A DNA stretch of 21,647 bases from a virus: positions 1 to 21,647 of the IMG/VR virus record IMGVR_UViG_3300030107_002018. One strand, 5' to 3'. Position 1 is the first letter of the stretch. Each line of letters opens with the position of its first letter. Positions 5,418 through 15,193 of the stretch are shown here, in pieces. The notes beneath the pieces are model-generated. The model ran no database searches. It saw nothing but the letters and a program-made list of their open reading frames with translations, and was not told the origin of the DNA. The translations under genes and the position numbers were made by a program.

Positions 5418-8400
5418 TTACTTAATTAGTAGTTTGGTAGATGATATAGCTATTCCAGCTAATACCTCTGGTGTACCTGCTGTAGTAGATAAGGTACCAT
5501 CAGTAGCAACATAGTATGTACTGCCTGCTGTTAAACCTGATTGAGTTGTTGTATTACCAACTACATTTATTTTTCCTGTTGTATTATTTGAAATTGCAGC
5601 AGTTGAGAACCCTATGAAGTTTTCAACATCAACTGTAGGTTTAGGCTCAAATATTAATGCGTCTACGTCATTTGCTTCTTTAACTATAAATAATAATTCG
5701 TTTGAATTCGGCACATATGCCACAGTTGCTGTTTGAGCACTAGTAGATGTACTTCCCTCATTTATAGATGTATCTGTGACCGCTTCAGTAAGTGTTGTAG
5801 TTCCAGCAGTTACTTTAAATCTTACTAATCTCCAATCGCTTGTTATTCCCGTGTTGTTATTATCTGATCTATGATATACTAAGCCAAATTGGTCGTTACC
5901 CGAATCATAATATGCAGTTGGACCAAAACCATTCAAATGTACTAGATTAGTACTAGATGATCCTAATTCACTACCTACAGTAAAAGTAGATCCATTAAAA
6001 GTAATAGCTTTAGCATAAACTCTGTGATTACTCTCTAATACATAGAAAGCTACAAAAACATTGTCAGTAGGATTATATGCCAACCGTGTACTGTCGCAGT
6101 CTGAATCGACTATCAATGTTGAACTATTATTCGATAAATAATCGGTACTTTTATCTATTTCTCCAGTTGAGTCTATTTTAAAGTCAAATATACGTGGACG
6201 ACCATCTGATGATGAGGAACTTTCTTTATACAGAGCAACGTATGAATTATTTGTAGTATCATAAGCTATACCTCCTGCGTTAGCCTGATTCTCGGTTAGA
6301 TATATATACGAGTCATCATTATTAGAATTTATAGTTAAGTTATTATTTGAAGAATTAGTAACCATCCCAACTACATATGGGTAATAATAATTAGTACCAC
6401 TTATTGTAACTGTTTTTGTATATAGACAAGCTACTGTACCATTATCATCATCGGCTGCAAGAAAAAAATTATAATTTGCTGCTTGTGAGCCATAACCAGT
6501 AATCTCACCATTTGCGTCAGCAGGTGGTTCAACTTCAGTTCCCCAATTAATCTGTGTATTATCAGTTGAATCTAGTGAACCAGCTTTAAAATGGATGTTA
6601 AATACGTTACCTGTTTCTTCTAATACATAGGCTAAAATAAATTTATTATGAACTGTGCTATAACAAGCAGTAAAACCTCTTTGAACGTCACCAGAAACAG
6701 CTGTTCTATCAGTACCAAAGGTTATTGTGTTATCTGCATTAATTGTTGCAACTCTATATTTTATAATCCTAGTACTTGATGATTCTTGAAAAAAGATAAC
6801 TACCTTACCACTGTCAGGGTCATAAATAAGATCCAAAACACCGCCTGCGATATTACTATTAACTTCTTGTAATGCAGTGATAATATCTGAATAGGTTGCT
6901 TTGATTTCACTAGAACGTCCAGTACTCATAATAGCTACAGGTTTATTAGCAGCAATAGCTCCATTTGCTGTAGCTGTTATTGTTCCTCCAGCTGGTTCCC
7001 ATGCACCATCACCTCTTAGAAATGTATCACTGCTTGCTGTACCTGTAGCATTTATTTTTGCCATAGATACTGAGTTATCAGCTGGTGTACCTATACTTAA
7101 CGCCGATCCTAAAGTAGTTACAAAAACATTAGTTCCATTAGTGGGAGCACTAGAGAAGATTATGTCATGACCATCAATAGCAAACCCTTCACTAGGTTGT
7201 GAAGTACCATCATTAGGTTTTTGAATAACTCCAGCACGACTGACAATATGATGTGCAGCTGTGACACCAGTAGGATGGTTAGTTAGTTTAAACCTGTAAG
7301 CAGTACCGTTAAAAGTAGAACTACCACCACCAGTACCATCGGATTCATCAAGACCATTAATAAAGGTTTCACCAGTGGTAACAAGATCTATCCACTCTCC
7401 TGAGTTGCCATCATATACCTTCATCTTTCTAGTGTCGGTAGTTGATGTATCCCAGTAAAGGTCTCCGTCATCATTATCAGAGGCAGGTGCACTAGCTGCT
7501 ACTCTATATCTACTATGGAAATCATTTATATCATCGCTTAACTTTAAAACATCTGCTTCAGTAGCTAATAGTTTATGATAGGTATATTTATGATCAGCAC
7601 CTGTAGATGTAACTATAAGACCATTTCCCTCTGGTAACGCACCTTGTAAGCCTGACTTAAAACCTTCAATAGTAACTGCTGTTCCATTTACTGTTGTACA
7701 GTCACCACTTGTTGAGTTAAGAGAAGAATTAACAGTAATGCCATGTGCATCGTTAATACTTACAATAACACCATTTGCTGGTTGTGTATTTGGAAAACTA
7801 TCTTCATTAGCAATAGCTATAAAACCACCAATAGCTGATAAAGAGCTGGTGACATGATTAGCAACAACCTTTGAAGAAGGTATCTCATCATCATCAGTAG
7901 CAGTTAATAATCCATCAGTTGATGTTCTAAAGCTTTTACCACTTATAGCTGTAAGAAGAGCATCTTCATCTTGTTTAGCATCTAACTGAGTTTGGATATT
8001 AGAGGTAACACCATCTACATAATTTAACTCAGTAGTTGAAACAGTAGCACCATCTAATATTTCTATCTCAGCTTGTGTTAAAGCTGCTAAAGCTCCAGAT
8101 GCTCCAGTTTGACAGTTTGAAAGATTAGTTAAATCAGTATCAGCATTTTGTTTTAAAACTAATCTATCTTGAATAGCTTTAGTAGTTGCTATCTTTGTAT
8201 CATCAGTTGTATACCAAGCTTCTGTACTATGAACTGTGTCGTCACCATCTTGCCAAGCTGTTGCAATATCTCGTTTAGCTTCTTGTGTAACAAATAAGTT
8301 TTGATTAAAGTTGTCATTTAGATCTTGTGACTTAATAGCTGAACCTGCATAGAAGGTTGCTTCTAAGTTATCTACATTTGTATCACGATAAATCCTAATT

Positions 8401-8591
8401 ACTCCAGCACCAGAGGCAGGTACATGTCCATTATTAAATTGTATGGTTGTTGGAGCACTAGATGGAATAGTGAACTCCGACGTATCCTCTCCAGCGACGC
8501 TAACTTTAACGTCACTGGGCTTTAAATATTCAAATTCAAAAGTATAGGTGGCGGAGCCTGTACTATTATAAGTTTTTTCAGTAAGTGCCAT
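5418..8591 (-). CDS. Tail fibre, T7 gp17-like N-terminus with embedded beta-propeller
   Basis: A 1057-residue protein (T7 gp17 is about 553). Residues 15-112 match the T7 fibre attachment domain: YTFEFEYL, IRIYRDTN, the IKSQDLNDNFNQ segment and EAKRD align with the same places in T7 gp17. Residues 172-207 have the cyanophage shaft motif EIEILDGATVSTTELNYVDG, and residues 377-403 have DLYWDTST..KMKVYDG. Residues 584-985 hold about seven blade-like repeats (AYDTTNNSYVALYKE, AYNPTDNVFVAFYVLE, YYDSGNDQFGLVYH), a probable propeller head. The C-terminus (GLTAGSTYYVATDGTLSTT to SSTKLLIK) is a common cyanophage fibre ending. It docks to the gp11/gp12 tail and binds the host. It begins 16 bases after the gp16 stop. 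Confidence 0.9.
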   Translation of the reverse strand: MALTEKTYNSTGSATYTFEFEYLKPSDVKVSVAGEDTSEFTIPSSAPTTIQFNNGHVPASGAGVIRIYRDTNVDNLEATFYAGSAIKSQDLNDNFNQNLFVTQEAKRDIATAWQDGDDTVHSTEAWYTTDDTKIATTKAIQDRLVLKQNADTDLTNLSNCQTGASGALAALTQAEIEILDGATVSTTELNYVDGVTSNIQTQLDAKQDEDALLTAISGKSFRTSTDGLLTATDDDEIPSSKVVANHVTSSLSAIGGFIAIANEDSFPNTQPANGVIVSINDAHGITVNSSLNSTSGDCTTVNGTAVTIEGFKSGLQGALPEGNGLIVTSTGADHKYTYHKLLATEADVLKLSDDINDFHSRYRVAASAPASDNDDGDLYWDTSTTDTRKMKVYDGNSGEWIDLVTTGETFINGLDESDGTGGGSSTFNGTAYRFKLTNHPTGVTAAHHIVSRAGVIQKPNDGTSQPSEGFAIDGHDIIFSSAPTNGTNVFVTTLGSALSIGTPADNSVSMAKINATGTASSDTFLRGDGAWEPAGGTITATANGAIAANKPVAIMSTGRSSEIKATYSDIITALQEVNSNIAGGVLDLIYDPDSGKVVIFFQESSSTRIIKYRVATINADNTITFGTDRTAVSGDVQRGFTACYSTVHNKFILAYVLEETGNVFNIHFKAGSLDSTDNTQINWGTEVEPPADANGEITGYGSQAANYNFFLAADDDNGTVACLYTKTVTISGTNYYYPYVVGMVTNSSNNNLTINSNNDDSYIYLTENQANAGGIAYDTTNNSYVALYKESSSSSDGRPRIFDFKIDSTGEIDKSTDYLSNNSSTLIVDSDCDSTRLAYNPTDNVFVAFYVLESNHRVYAKAITFNGSTFTVGSELGSSSTNLVHLNGFGPTAYYDSGNDQFGLVYHRSDNNNTGITSDWRLVRFKVTAGTTTLTEAVTDTSINEGSTSTSAQTATVAYVPNSNELLFIVKEANDVDALIFEPKPTVDVENFIGFSTAAISNNTTGKINVVGNTTTQSGLTAGSTYYVATDGTLSTTAGTPEVLAGIAISSTKLLIK
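5637..6842 (-). repeat. About seven propeller-type repeats in the tail fibre
   Basis: Repeats start near residues 587, 641, 709, 774, 836, 892 and 957. They share Y-x-x-x-x-N/D-x-x-V/F-x-x-x-Y/F followed by a second strand ending in K/F-x-V/I. Seven copies would close one canonical seven-bladed propeller. The blade motif differs from the DGTK motif of the separate 592-residue propeller protein. Confidence 0.65.
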
Positions 8592-8607
8592 TGTATGGTT
8601 GTGTTAA

Positions 8608-11600
8608 TTATCTGGGTAGATTTAGTAATTCATCAATTTGTTTATTCATGTCAGCATTCTGTTTAGCTTTTTCTATAAGACCTTTCTTCATATAAGACTT
8701 AGTTATAGCTCGACCTGTTCCCTGTATATCTAAATGTCTATACTTAGGGTCCATAGCCATTCTAGCTTCAGCACGTTGTTGAGATCGTTTAATTAAATTT
8801 GATAACTCCTGATATACAGGTGAAGATTGATTATAATCTCTAATTTCTTGAGCTGATCTTCCAGGTGTATTTACAAACTTCCTCATCTCATCTATCTCTT
8901 CATTCCAACGCCTATTATTTACAAAGTCTTTTTCTATAACTTTCCAGAGCTGATCTTCACCCATTAACTTACCTATCACTTCTCTTTGTTCAGCTGTGTA
9001 ATCAACATCAGAATCGAATTTCTTTTTAAGAATACCCATGTCATCAAAGCCACTGTTGATAAGCCATAATCTCCATGGTTCTTCTCCTCCACTTACTTTT
9101 TGTGGACTGAAGGCGTTTAAGATTCTAAGGAAATGATTATCTACTTCATTAATTTTCTCACCTGTCCAATGATCAGTTTGAGAAGGTAGTATTGGTTTTA
9201 GAGGTGTAGTATTTAAAACATAACCTAAGAAATCATCATAGATATCTTTTTGAGCTTGAGTAATAGCATTAGCAATAACACCAACAGCTCCATTCATAGG
9301 TATTGCACCTCTAACAATATTTGCAGCTAGTCTTTTAAACTCAGCCTCATTACCACCAGTGATTGCTAGGAATGGTTCAATACCATATAAAGGTGTGTTG
9401 TTTAAGAATGTTGCTGATATGGTCCAACCTAATTTATCTACAAAGCTTGTAGTCATATTCTGACCAATAGCTGTTTGATAGTAAGCTAAGTCACCAACAA
9501 GAGCAAACATCTGTTCAATCATTGGTATGCCTTTATAGCTAACCCAATTATTCCCAATCTTTACAGTGTATGGTCTCCAACCTTTTCTCTTTAAGTCTTG
9601 TCTTTCAGCTGTATTAGCAGGACCATTACCTCGAATACCACCTGATAAAGCATAGTTATACCCAAAGATAGCAGTAGCACTACCAAGCATTATACGACCT
9701 TCATATTCATCTTTAAGCTGTTTATATATAGCCATTGCATTAGGAGTCTCATCAAAGTTTTTAATACCGTGAGCTTCTAGTGCCTTTTTAATTTTACCTA
9801 TATCATCACCAGCTTGTAGAACTAACCCATATTTACTTTTCCATCCTGGTATTAGACCTATTGGTGTATACGAAAGTGCTGCCTTAACTTGGTTTATACC
9901 AGTTCTAGGGAACATCATTAATACCTTTGCAGCAGGTATTTCGTTAATTCCTTGGTTTAACCAGTTAGTAATACCATCATCAAGGTTTAATGCTATTTCA
10001 CCTGATGAATTCTTAGCTGCTTTATCTGTCAGTAATCCATTCTTATCGAACATATTACTGTAGTTAAGCTCCTCAGCTTCTTTTAATGCTTTGCTAAATA
10101 CCTGTGGATCAGTTGTTTTACCATACTTGCTAAAGACATCATCATATGCTCTTATTCTTGAGTGCATGGTAGCCATAAAGGTATCAGTAAAAGCATCAAC
10201 TCCAGCCATACTTGTCATTCCATACCTAGCCCATCTCATGCGAGATATATTTCTATTTAACTTCGCCCATCCATAGAAAAACTTCTGAGCAGGCGTTAAT
10301 AGTTCCTCAGCTGTATCAAGGATTTGATAGGCTCCATCATCAGCACTTGTATAATCTTTACGGATAGCTTTCATCATAAAATCAGGATCACTATTCACCC
10401 TTCTCATACGTTGCATAGCATCACCTAAAGCTCTTCTTGTGGTTTCAAAAACAGCTCCATGTAGATATACAGCTCTTTCCAATGGTTCTATATCACGCTT
10501 AAGTATTGATCTAACACCAGATCTTGTAAGTGTTGTTAATGGTCTAAGTATTAACTGTTTACCGTTACCTACTAAAGCTCTTAGTCCAGATAAACCAGAT
10601 AGAACATTATTGTATGTAACAGCCCAAGCACCTTTAGCAAAGAGGTTCATACCTCTTGTACCTTGATTAACTAATAATCCCGCTGGACTAAGTTGAGCAC
10701 TTATCCACTTATTAAGACCACGGATACTATTAACATCACCATCTGTATAGTCATAAGCTTCTTTTAGAGCATTGGCTAATGCTGGGTTTTCAGCCATAGC
10801 CTTCTCTAACTCTTGCCTCCATGTTTTAGCTGCAGCATGTGTTTTCCTACCGTTCTCTTCAAACTCCTTAAGGGTCATAATTGCATTCTCAGCAACATTC
10901 CCTTTCTTCCAACGCTTCCACCACTTAAGGTTATTTAATGTCCAACCAGCAACATACTTAGATGATCCGTACTGAGCTTCTAATAGCTCCACACGGTCTA
11001 ATATGTTTTTCATAACAACATCATCATCTAATAAAGTTTTAAATGTGACACCATTACCTGATATAGCTGATATCTCTTTACCTAAAGTAGACATAACTCT
11101 AGCTGCTGTTTCTTGTGACTCTCTGCCTATATAGACATCAAGTAAATCACTTATTGCTAGAGCTGCAGCCTCAGTAGCTTGAGGGTTTAAATATTTAACA
11201 GAGGTAGCATTTTCAAACTCATCTAATACATCTGTAACTGTGTTGTACTGCTTTGCATTTAGTATTTTCTCTAATGCTTCACCAGTACCTGGCTTCATTA
11301 TCTTTTCATATATCTTCCATACGGCTTTACTTCTTTCGTTCTTATTCCACTTATCTTGAAAGTCAACGTATTTACCCGCCTGACGTACCTTTTTAGCAAT
11401 ACCAGCAACCATGTGATGAGACTTACCAAGTACTAAGCCTTTCTTTCTCATGGCATCTGTATAAGGAGCTGTTGGTACAGCATTCCTTGCATGTTCACCA
11501 GCTTCTTGTGCAGCTACATCAATAGTATTTTTAACTGCAGATCCAGGTATTGGTGCTTTACCTTCCTGTAAAGTCTCACTTGTAAGTTTAGGTGTTATGT

Positions 11601-12780
11601 CAGGGTCAAGATTAGTAGCTGTTGGATTAGCTACAACTTTCTCTACAGCTCGTCTATCCCTAGCAACATTTCTTGAGCGTTGCCTTTCTCTAACAAAAGA
11701 CTCACCTGCATTTTGAGTTGCTTGAGATTGACCAGTTTCTTCTATCTGTTTAATAAGTAGATTCTTTTCATCGACAAGTTGTTTTACCTGTTGCTCTTTT
11801 AAACCTCCACTTTGAATAGCAGCATCTATATCCATGATCCTATTCTTAGTATCTCGCTCCATATGTTTGAGCTGAGTACTACGTTTCCAATTCTTAGCAA
11901 CCTTATCTTGACCTTTTATATTCCAAAGAAGTGGTTTACCTGCATTAAAGGCATACCCAAGTAGATCTCCAAATCCACTAAGAACACCTTCATCAATACC
12001 TGCCAAGAGTTTATTCATCTCTGGACTAGTACCATCAAGTGTTTTTAAATCTTCAGATATAGGGTATGTACCTTGTGGTCCAAATATCTCAGGAAATTTA
12101 TCTGAGAAAAATCTAAATGCAGCTGGACTAGTAAGTAATCTATTTGTTGGATCTTCACCATAGTCACTAATTAATGCCATGGCTGAGTTAATAGCTCCCA
12201 TTCCCCCAACATTTGCTGCTGCTTTAGTTATTCCAGTTAACTTTGAAGCACCTACAGCCTTTGCATATGCTCCTGCAGTAAGAACAGTAGGAAGAATAAA
12301 ACTAGCTGTTGCTCTAAATCTATTAGCCCCCTCATCGTCAAACTTAGTTACTTCATCCCATTTATCATCTAAAGCTCCTAATCCTGGTACTAAACCAATA
12401 ACATCCATAGGTACATCTAAAGCACCCATAGCTGTTAGATAAGCCCAAGTAGAAGGGTTAGCATCTAATTTCATTCCACTATGTATATCTAGTAGATGTT
12501 TAGGTTTTCCTTCTTGTGGTTGCTTAGTAGGTTCAGGTGTAGGTTGTTCAGTTGATACAGGTTGAGGTGCTGGTTGTGGAGCATTGACATTTGGTTCTTT
12601 TATAATTTGACCAGCGGTATCAACTACTTGAGAATCTATGTCCTCTGGGTCAGCATGTAGATATGTATTAGGTGCATTATAAGTTTTACCTTCTTTAATG
12701 TTCCTTAATTCATCCTCTGCAAGTTTTCTTCTGTACTCCTGTATTTCCGACTGCTGATCTGTTATGTCTTCATTAATCAT
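8608..12780 (-). CDS. Internal virion (ejection) protein, T7 gp16-like
   Basis: A 1390-residue protein, close to T7 gp16 (1318 residues), the largest internal core protein. In T7 it is ejected with gp14 and gp15 to form the trans-periplasmic DNA channel and sits in the inner membrane. The call rests on size and order (gp12, gp14, gp15, gp16, gp17). Residues 1-95 are charged then proline-rich (PQPAPQPVSTEQPTPEPTKQ). Residues 105-215 contain several Ala/Gly-rich hydrophobic segments (VIGLVPGLGALDD, FILPTVLTAGAYAKAVG), and helical charged stretches follow. I do not see the lytic transglycosylase signature (a catalytic Glu followed by an S..GA.GL.Q-like pattern) that T7 gp16 carries at its N-terminus. 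The start overlaps the gp15 stop by one base (TAATG). Confidence 0.85.
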   Translation of the reverse strand: MINEDITDQQSEIQEYRRKLAEDELRNIKEGKTYNAPNTYLHADPEDIDSQVVDTAGQIIKEPNVNAPQPAPQPVSTEQPTPEPTKQPQEGKPKHLLDIHSGMKLDANPSTWAYLTAMGALDVPMDVIGLVPGLGALDDKWDEVTKFDDEGANRFRATASFILPTVLTAGAYAKAVGASKLTGITKAAANVGGMGAINSAMALISDYGEDPTNRLLTSPAAFRFFSDKFPEIFGPQGTYPISEDLKTLDGTSPEMNKLLAGIDEGVLSGFGDLLGYAFNAGKPLLWNIKGQDKVAKNWKRSTQLKHMERDTKNRIMDIDAAIQSGGLKEQQVKQLVDEKNLLIKQIEETGQSQATQNAGESFVRERQRSRNVARDRRAVEKVVANPTATNLDPDITPKLTSETLQEGKAPIPGSAVKNTIDVAAQEAGEHARNAVPTAPYTDAMRKKGLVLGKSHHMVAGIAKKVRQAGKYVDFQDKWNKNERSKAVWKIYEKIMKPGTGEALEKILNAKQYNTVTDVLDEFENATSVKYLNPQATEAAALAISDLLDVYIGRESQETAARVMSTLGKEISAISGNGVTFKTLLDDDVVMKNILDRVELLEAQYGSSKYVAGWTLNNLKWWKRWKKGNVAENAIMTLKEFEENGRKTHAAAKTWRQELEKAMAENPALANALKEAYDYTDGDVNSIRGLNKWISAQLSPAGLLVNQGTRGMNLFAKGAWAVTYNNVLSGLSGLRALVGNGKQLILRPLTTLTRSGVRSILKRDIEPLERAVYLHGAVFETTRRALGDAMQRMRRVNSDPDFMMKAIRKDYTSADDGAYQILDTAEELLTPAQKFFYGWAKLNRNISRMRWARYGMTSMAGVDAFTDTFMATMHSRIRAYDDVFSKYGKTTDPQVFSKALKEAEELNYSNMFDKNGLLTDKAAKNSSGEIALNLDDGITNWLNQGINEIPAAKVLMMFPRTGINQVKAALSYTPIGLIPGWKSKYGLVLQAGDDIGKIKKALEAHGIKNFDETPNAMAIYKQLKDEYEGRIMLGSATAIFGYNYALSGGIRGNGPANTAERQDLKRKGWRPYTVKIGNNWVSYKGIPMIEQMFALVGDLAYYQTAIGQNMTTSFVDKLGWTISATFLNNTPLYGIEPFLAITGGNEAEFKRLAANIVRGAIPMNGAVGVIANAITQAQKDIYDDFLGYVLNTTPLKPILPSQTDHWTGEKINEVDNHFLRILNAFSPQKVSGGEEPWRLWLINSGFDDMGILKKKFDSDVDYTAEQREVIGKLMGEDQLWKVIEKDFVNNRRWNEEIDEMRKFVNTPGRSAQEIRDYNQSSPVYQELSNLIKRSQQRAEARMAMDPKYRHLDIQGTGRAITKSYMKKGLIEKAKQNADMNKQIDELLNLPR

Positions 12781-15182
12781 TATTCAACCTCATATGGGAC
12801 TACTTGACCTAATTCAACATCGTAATCAAAGTCGTCGTTATTCTTTACCCTTTGGAATAACTCAGGAGTAAGTAGTAAATTCTCCCATGACAATGGAACT
12901 TGATACTCTATTGGTAATTGATTACTAACAGTAGCTACAACTTTAGGTTCCATAAATCGAGGTTCTCTAGTGGATTGAGGGTGATACCTCAATTGAATAG
13001 CTTTAGCTGCATCTTGTTTTATCCTTAAGCGTTGTATCATTTTCTTACCAAGAGGATCACTGGTTTGTCTAAATAAAGTCCCTGAGAAATCTTCTATCTT
13101 TAAATTCATTTTCTCAAGATGACCAGTATCCTCAGCAGCTTTTAATTGCTGTTGCCAAATATCATGAGGACTACCATATCTATTTGGATTTATTTTAGAG
13201 ATATGATAAAAAGCCTCTGGTAGGCGATAACTTTTACCATCTCTAAACGCTTCAGCTATCTCTTTTAATTCTTGTGGATGAACTAATAATTCAGTACTTA
13301 ATCTAGTGGGATCATCCTGAAATCTTTTAAGTGTTTTATTTATATCTTTTAAAGTAGATACGTTATGTATTTTTGGTGCATTTTTATGTGACCCAGGTGT
13401 GAAGCTATTGAAGAATGATTTAACTCCATTGTTTCTTTCTTGTTGACCTGGAACAGTCACCATGAATTTACCTGTACCATTTTTAATCTGCAACTCAACC
13501 ATCTGAGATGCAGCATCAGCATCTTGTGTTTTTAAAAAGTTTTTTCTAAATTCAATTTCTGCTTGACGTAACGCACTACGGAAACTTGGATGCAATGAAG
13601 CTTCAAGGCTAAAATCTTTTAAGGAGTTACGAAGTGCATCTTTAAATCTAGGAATAATGACTTCATCCATATCTGTACTTGCAAAAAGCTTGTCATTAGT
13701 TTGTGCTTGTTGCCAATACTTAGTTTTTAGATCTTGAGGAACATTTGGATCACCTAAATCTTCTGATGTAAGTGTTCCATTTTGTACATGTTCATTTATC
13801 CAGTCTCTCCAGTAATCACCATCTGCTCTACCTTGTACACTTTGATCGAGATAGGGTAGTAAAACGCCTAAACTATTTGGATCATGTCCGTTTGTATGTA
13901 GTTCATTAATAAGTTTTTGAGCAACTCTTCTATCACCATTGTATCTAGTTGGATCTTTAAAAAACAACTGAGCATCTCTTAATACCTCTGCTTTCTTTGC
14001 ACTATCAAAAGCTTTAGCGTTTTTTTCACGAGTTTCCCTGATAATTCTTCTTTGATTAATTAAATCGAGTAATTGCTCTTTGTTTGCATCAGCCCATGTT
14101 TTATTCATGTGCAAATGCGTAGTCTTCTCAAGCAGCGTTTTTGCTTCTATATCACTAAAATGGTCTATGTTCCTTAAAGCTGCAAAAGTTGCATCTTTAG
14201 CTTCTGCTGGTGTGAAGAAATTACCAGTTGTAGGATTTATCTCTCTTGTTTTTGCTAAATAAAATTGATTTAAACTATCAGGTGTTTTAAAAGTTGCAAG
14301 AACTTCTAAAGCTTCAGCACTCCTCTTTTGAGTAAACGCTACTGATTGTCGATGTATTGATTTATCAAGAATTGATTGAGTACCTTTCCTCATTTGCTGG
14401 AACATTGGTTCCAAGAAATCAGAAGTTAAACCATATAATTTATGATCTTTTAGATACTTAATTCTTAATGCTTCTAATGCTTGCCTTTGCTTAACTGGAT
14501 CAGTAACACCCATACGGGCTATCTGTTCCTGAGCAAACGTAGACCAACCCTCACCAGCTTTAACAGAGTATGCCTTTAATCTTCCATAGTCTGAGGCATT
14601 ACCTTTACCTCTTACATAGTTAACTTCTTGATTTGTATAACCTTCAGCTCGTAGCTGATCTGCTAAGGCTTCAAAGTCTTGACTCTGAGACCATTGCTTA
14701 TCTTCTAAAAGGTCTTGTCTTATTTGATCTTCTAAAGACGTACCATGATTCATATGGTACTGATAAGAATCATTAGCAGTAGCTTCCCAGTTCTTTGCCT
14801 GTATAGTTTGGTAATCAGCAAAAGCTTGTTTACTGAAACCTATAAGCTGCTGTAGGTTATCTCCTTGTTGTTTAATCTTTGCTAATTCAGCATTGTTATT
14901 CTGAACAGCTTGATTTCTATTGTTTACGAGTGCTCTTTCTCGTGTTGAAAAGGCTTGTTGATCTATGTTGATCTCCTTACGATTAGCCTCTTCCGATTGC
15001 ATAACCCTTTGCAGGTCTGCCTCAGCTTGTAGATCCCTGTTTCTTCTCTCTTTCTCTGCTTGTTTAAGGTTAGCTAGATCTTGATTTTGCTTTTCCTGTA
15101 AACGAGTAATAGATGAGAAACCTGGGTCTATATTGCTAAAGCCTTTTCCAACGGCGTACCCTTGGAATCTTCTTTTTCCCAT
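12780..15182 (-). CDS. Internal virion (ejection) protein, T7 gp15-like
   Basis: An 800-residue protein (T7 gp15 is 747). Residues 25-150 are Gln/Glu/Lys/Arg-rich and predict as long helices (DLANLKQAEKERRNRDLQAE, NNAELAKIKQQGDNLQQLIG). Most of the remainder looks helical and soluble, as in T7 gp15, which forms the middle ring of the internal core and the periplasmic tube after ejection. No signal peptide or membrane span is visible. The gene starts 11 bases after the gp14 stop without a clear Shine-Dalgarno sequence, and its stop overlaps the gp16 ATG. Assignment is by length, composition and strict synteny. Confidence 0.85.
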   Translation of the reverse strand: MGKRRFQGYAVGKGFSNIDPGFSSITRLQEKQNQDLANLKQAEKERRNRDLQAEADLQRVMQSEEANRKEINIDQQAFSTRERALVNNRNQAVQNNNAELAKIKQQGDNLQQLIGFSKQAFADYQTIQAKNWEATANDSYQYHMNHGTSLEDQIRQDLLEDKQWSQSQDFEALADQLRAEGYTNQEVNYVRGKGNASDYGRLKAYSVKAGEGWSTFAQEQIARMGVTDPVKQRQALEALRIKYLKDHKLYGLTSDFLEPMFQQMRKGTQSILDKSIHRQSVAFTQKRSAEALEVLATFKTPDSLNQFYLAKTREINPTTGNFFTPAEAKDATFAALRNIDHFSDIEAKTLLEKTTHLHMNKTWADANKEQLLDLINQRRIIRETREKNAKAFDSAKKAEVLRDAQLFFKDPTRYNGDRRVAQKLINELHTNGHDPNSLGVLLPYLDQSVQGRADGDYWRDWINEHVQNGTLTSEDLGDPNVPQDLKTKYWQQAQTNDKLFASTDMDEVIIPRFKDALRNSLKDFSLEASLHPSFRSALRQAEIEFRKNFLKTQDADAASQMVELQIKNGTGKFMVTVPGQQERNNGVKSFFNSFTPGSHKNAPKIHNVSTLKDINKTLKRFQDDPTRLSTELLVHPQELKEIAEAFRDGKSYRLPEAFYHISKINPNRYGSPHDIWQQQLKAAEDTGHLEKMNLKIEDFSGTLFRQTSDPLGKKMIQRLRIKQDAAKAIQLRYHPQSTREPRFMEPKVVATVSNQLPIEYQVPLSWENLLLTPELFQRVKNNDDFDYDVELGQVVPYEVE

Positions 15183-15193
15183 TTGTTTTGTCG

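Noticed and set aside
6901-7170. Plus-strand frame of 89 codons inside the fibre gene.
   Set aside because: Antisense shadow of a convincingly coding fibre region; no ribosome site or family resemblance.
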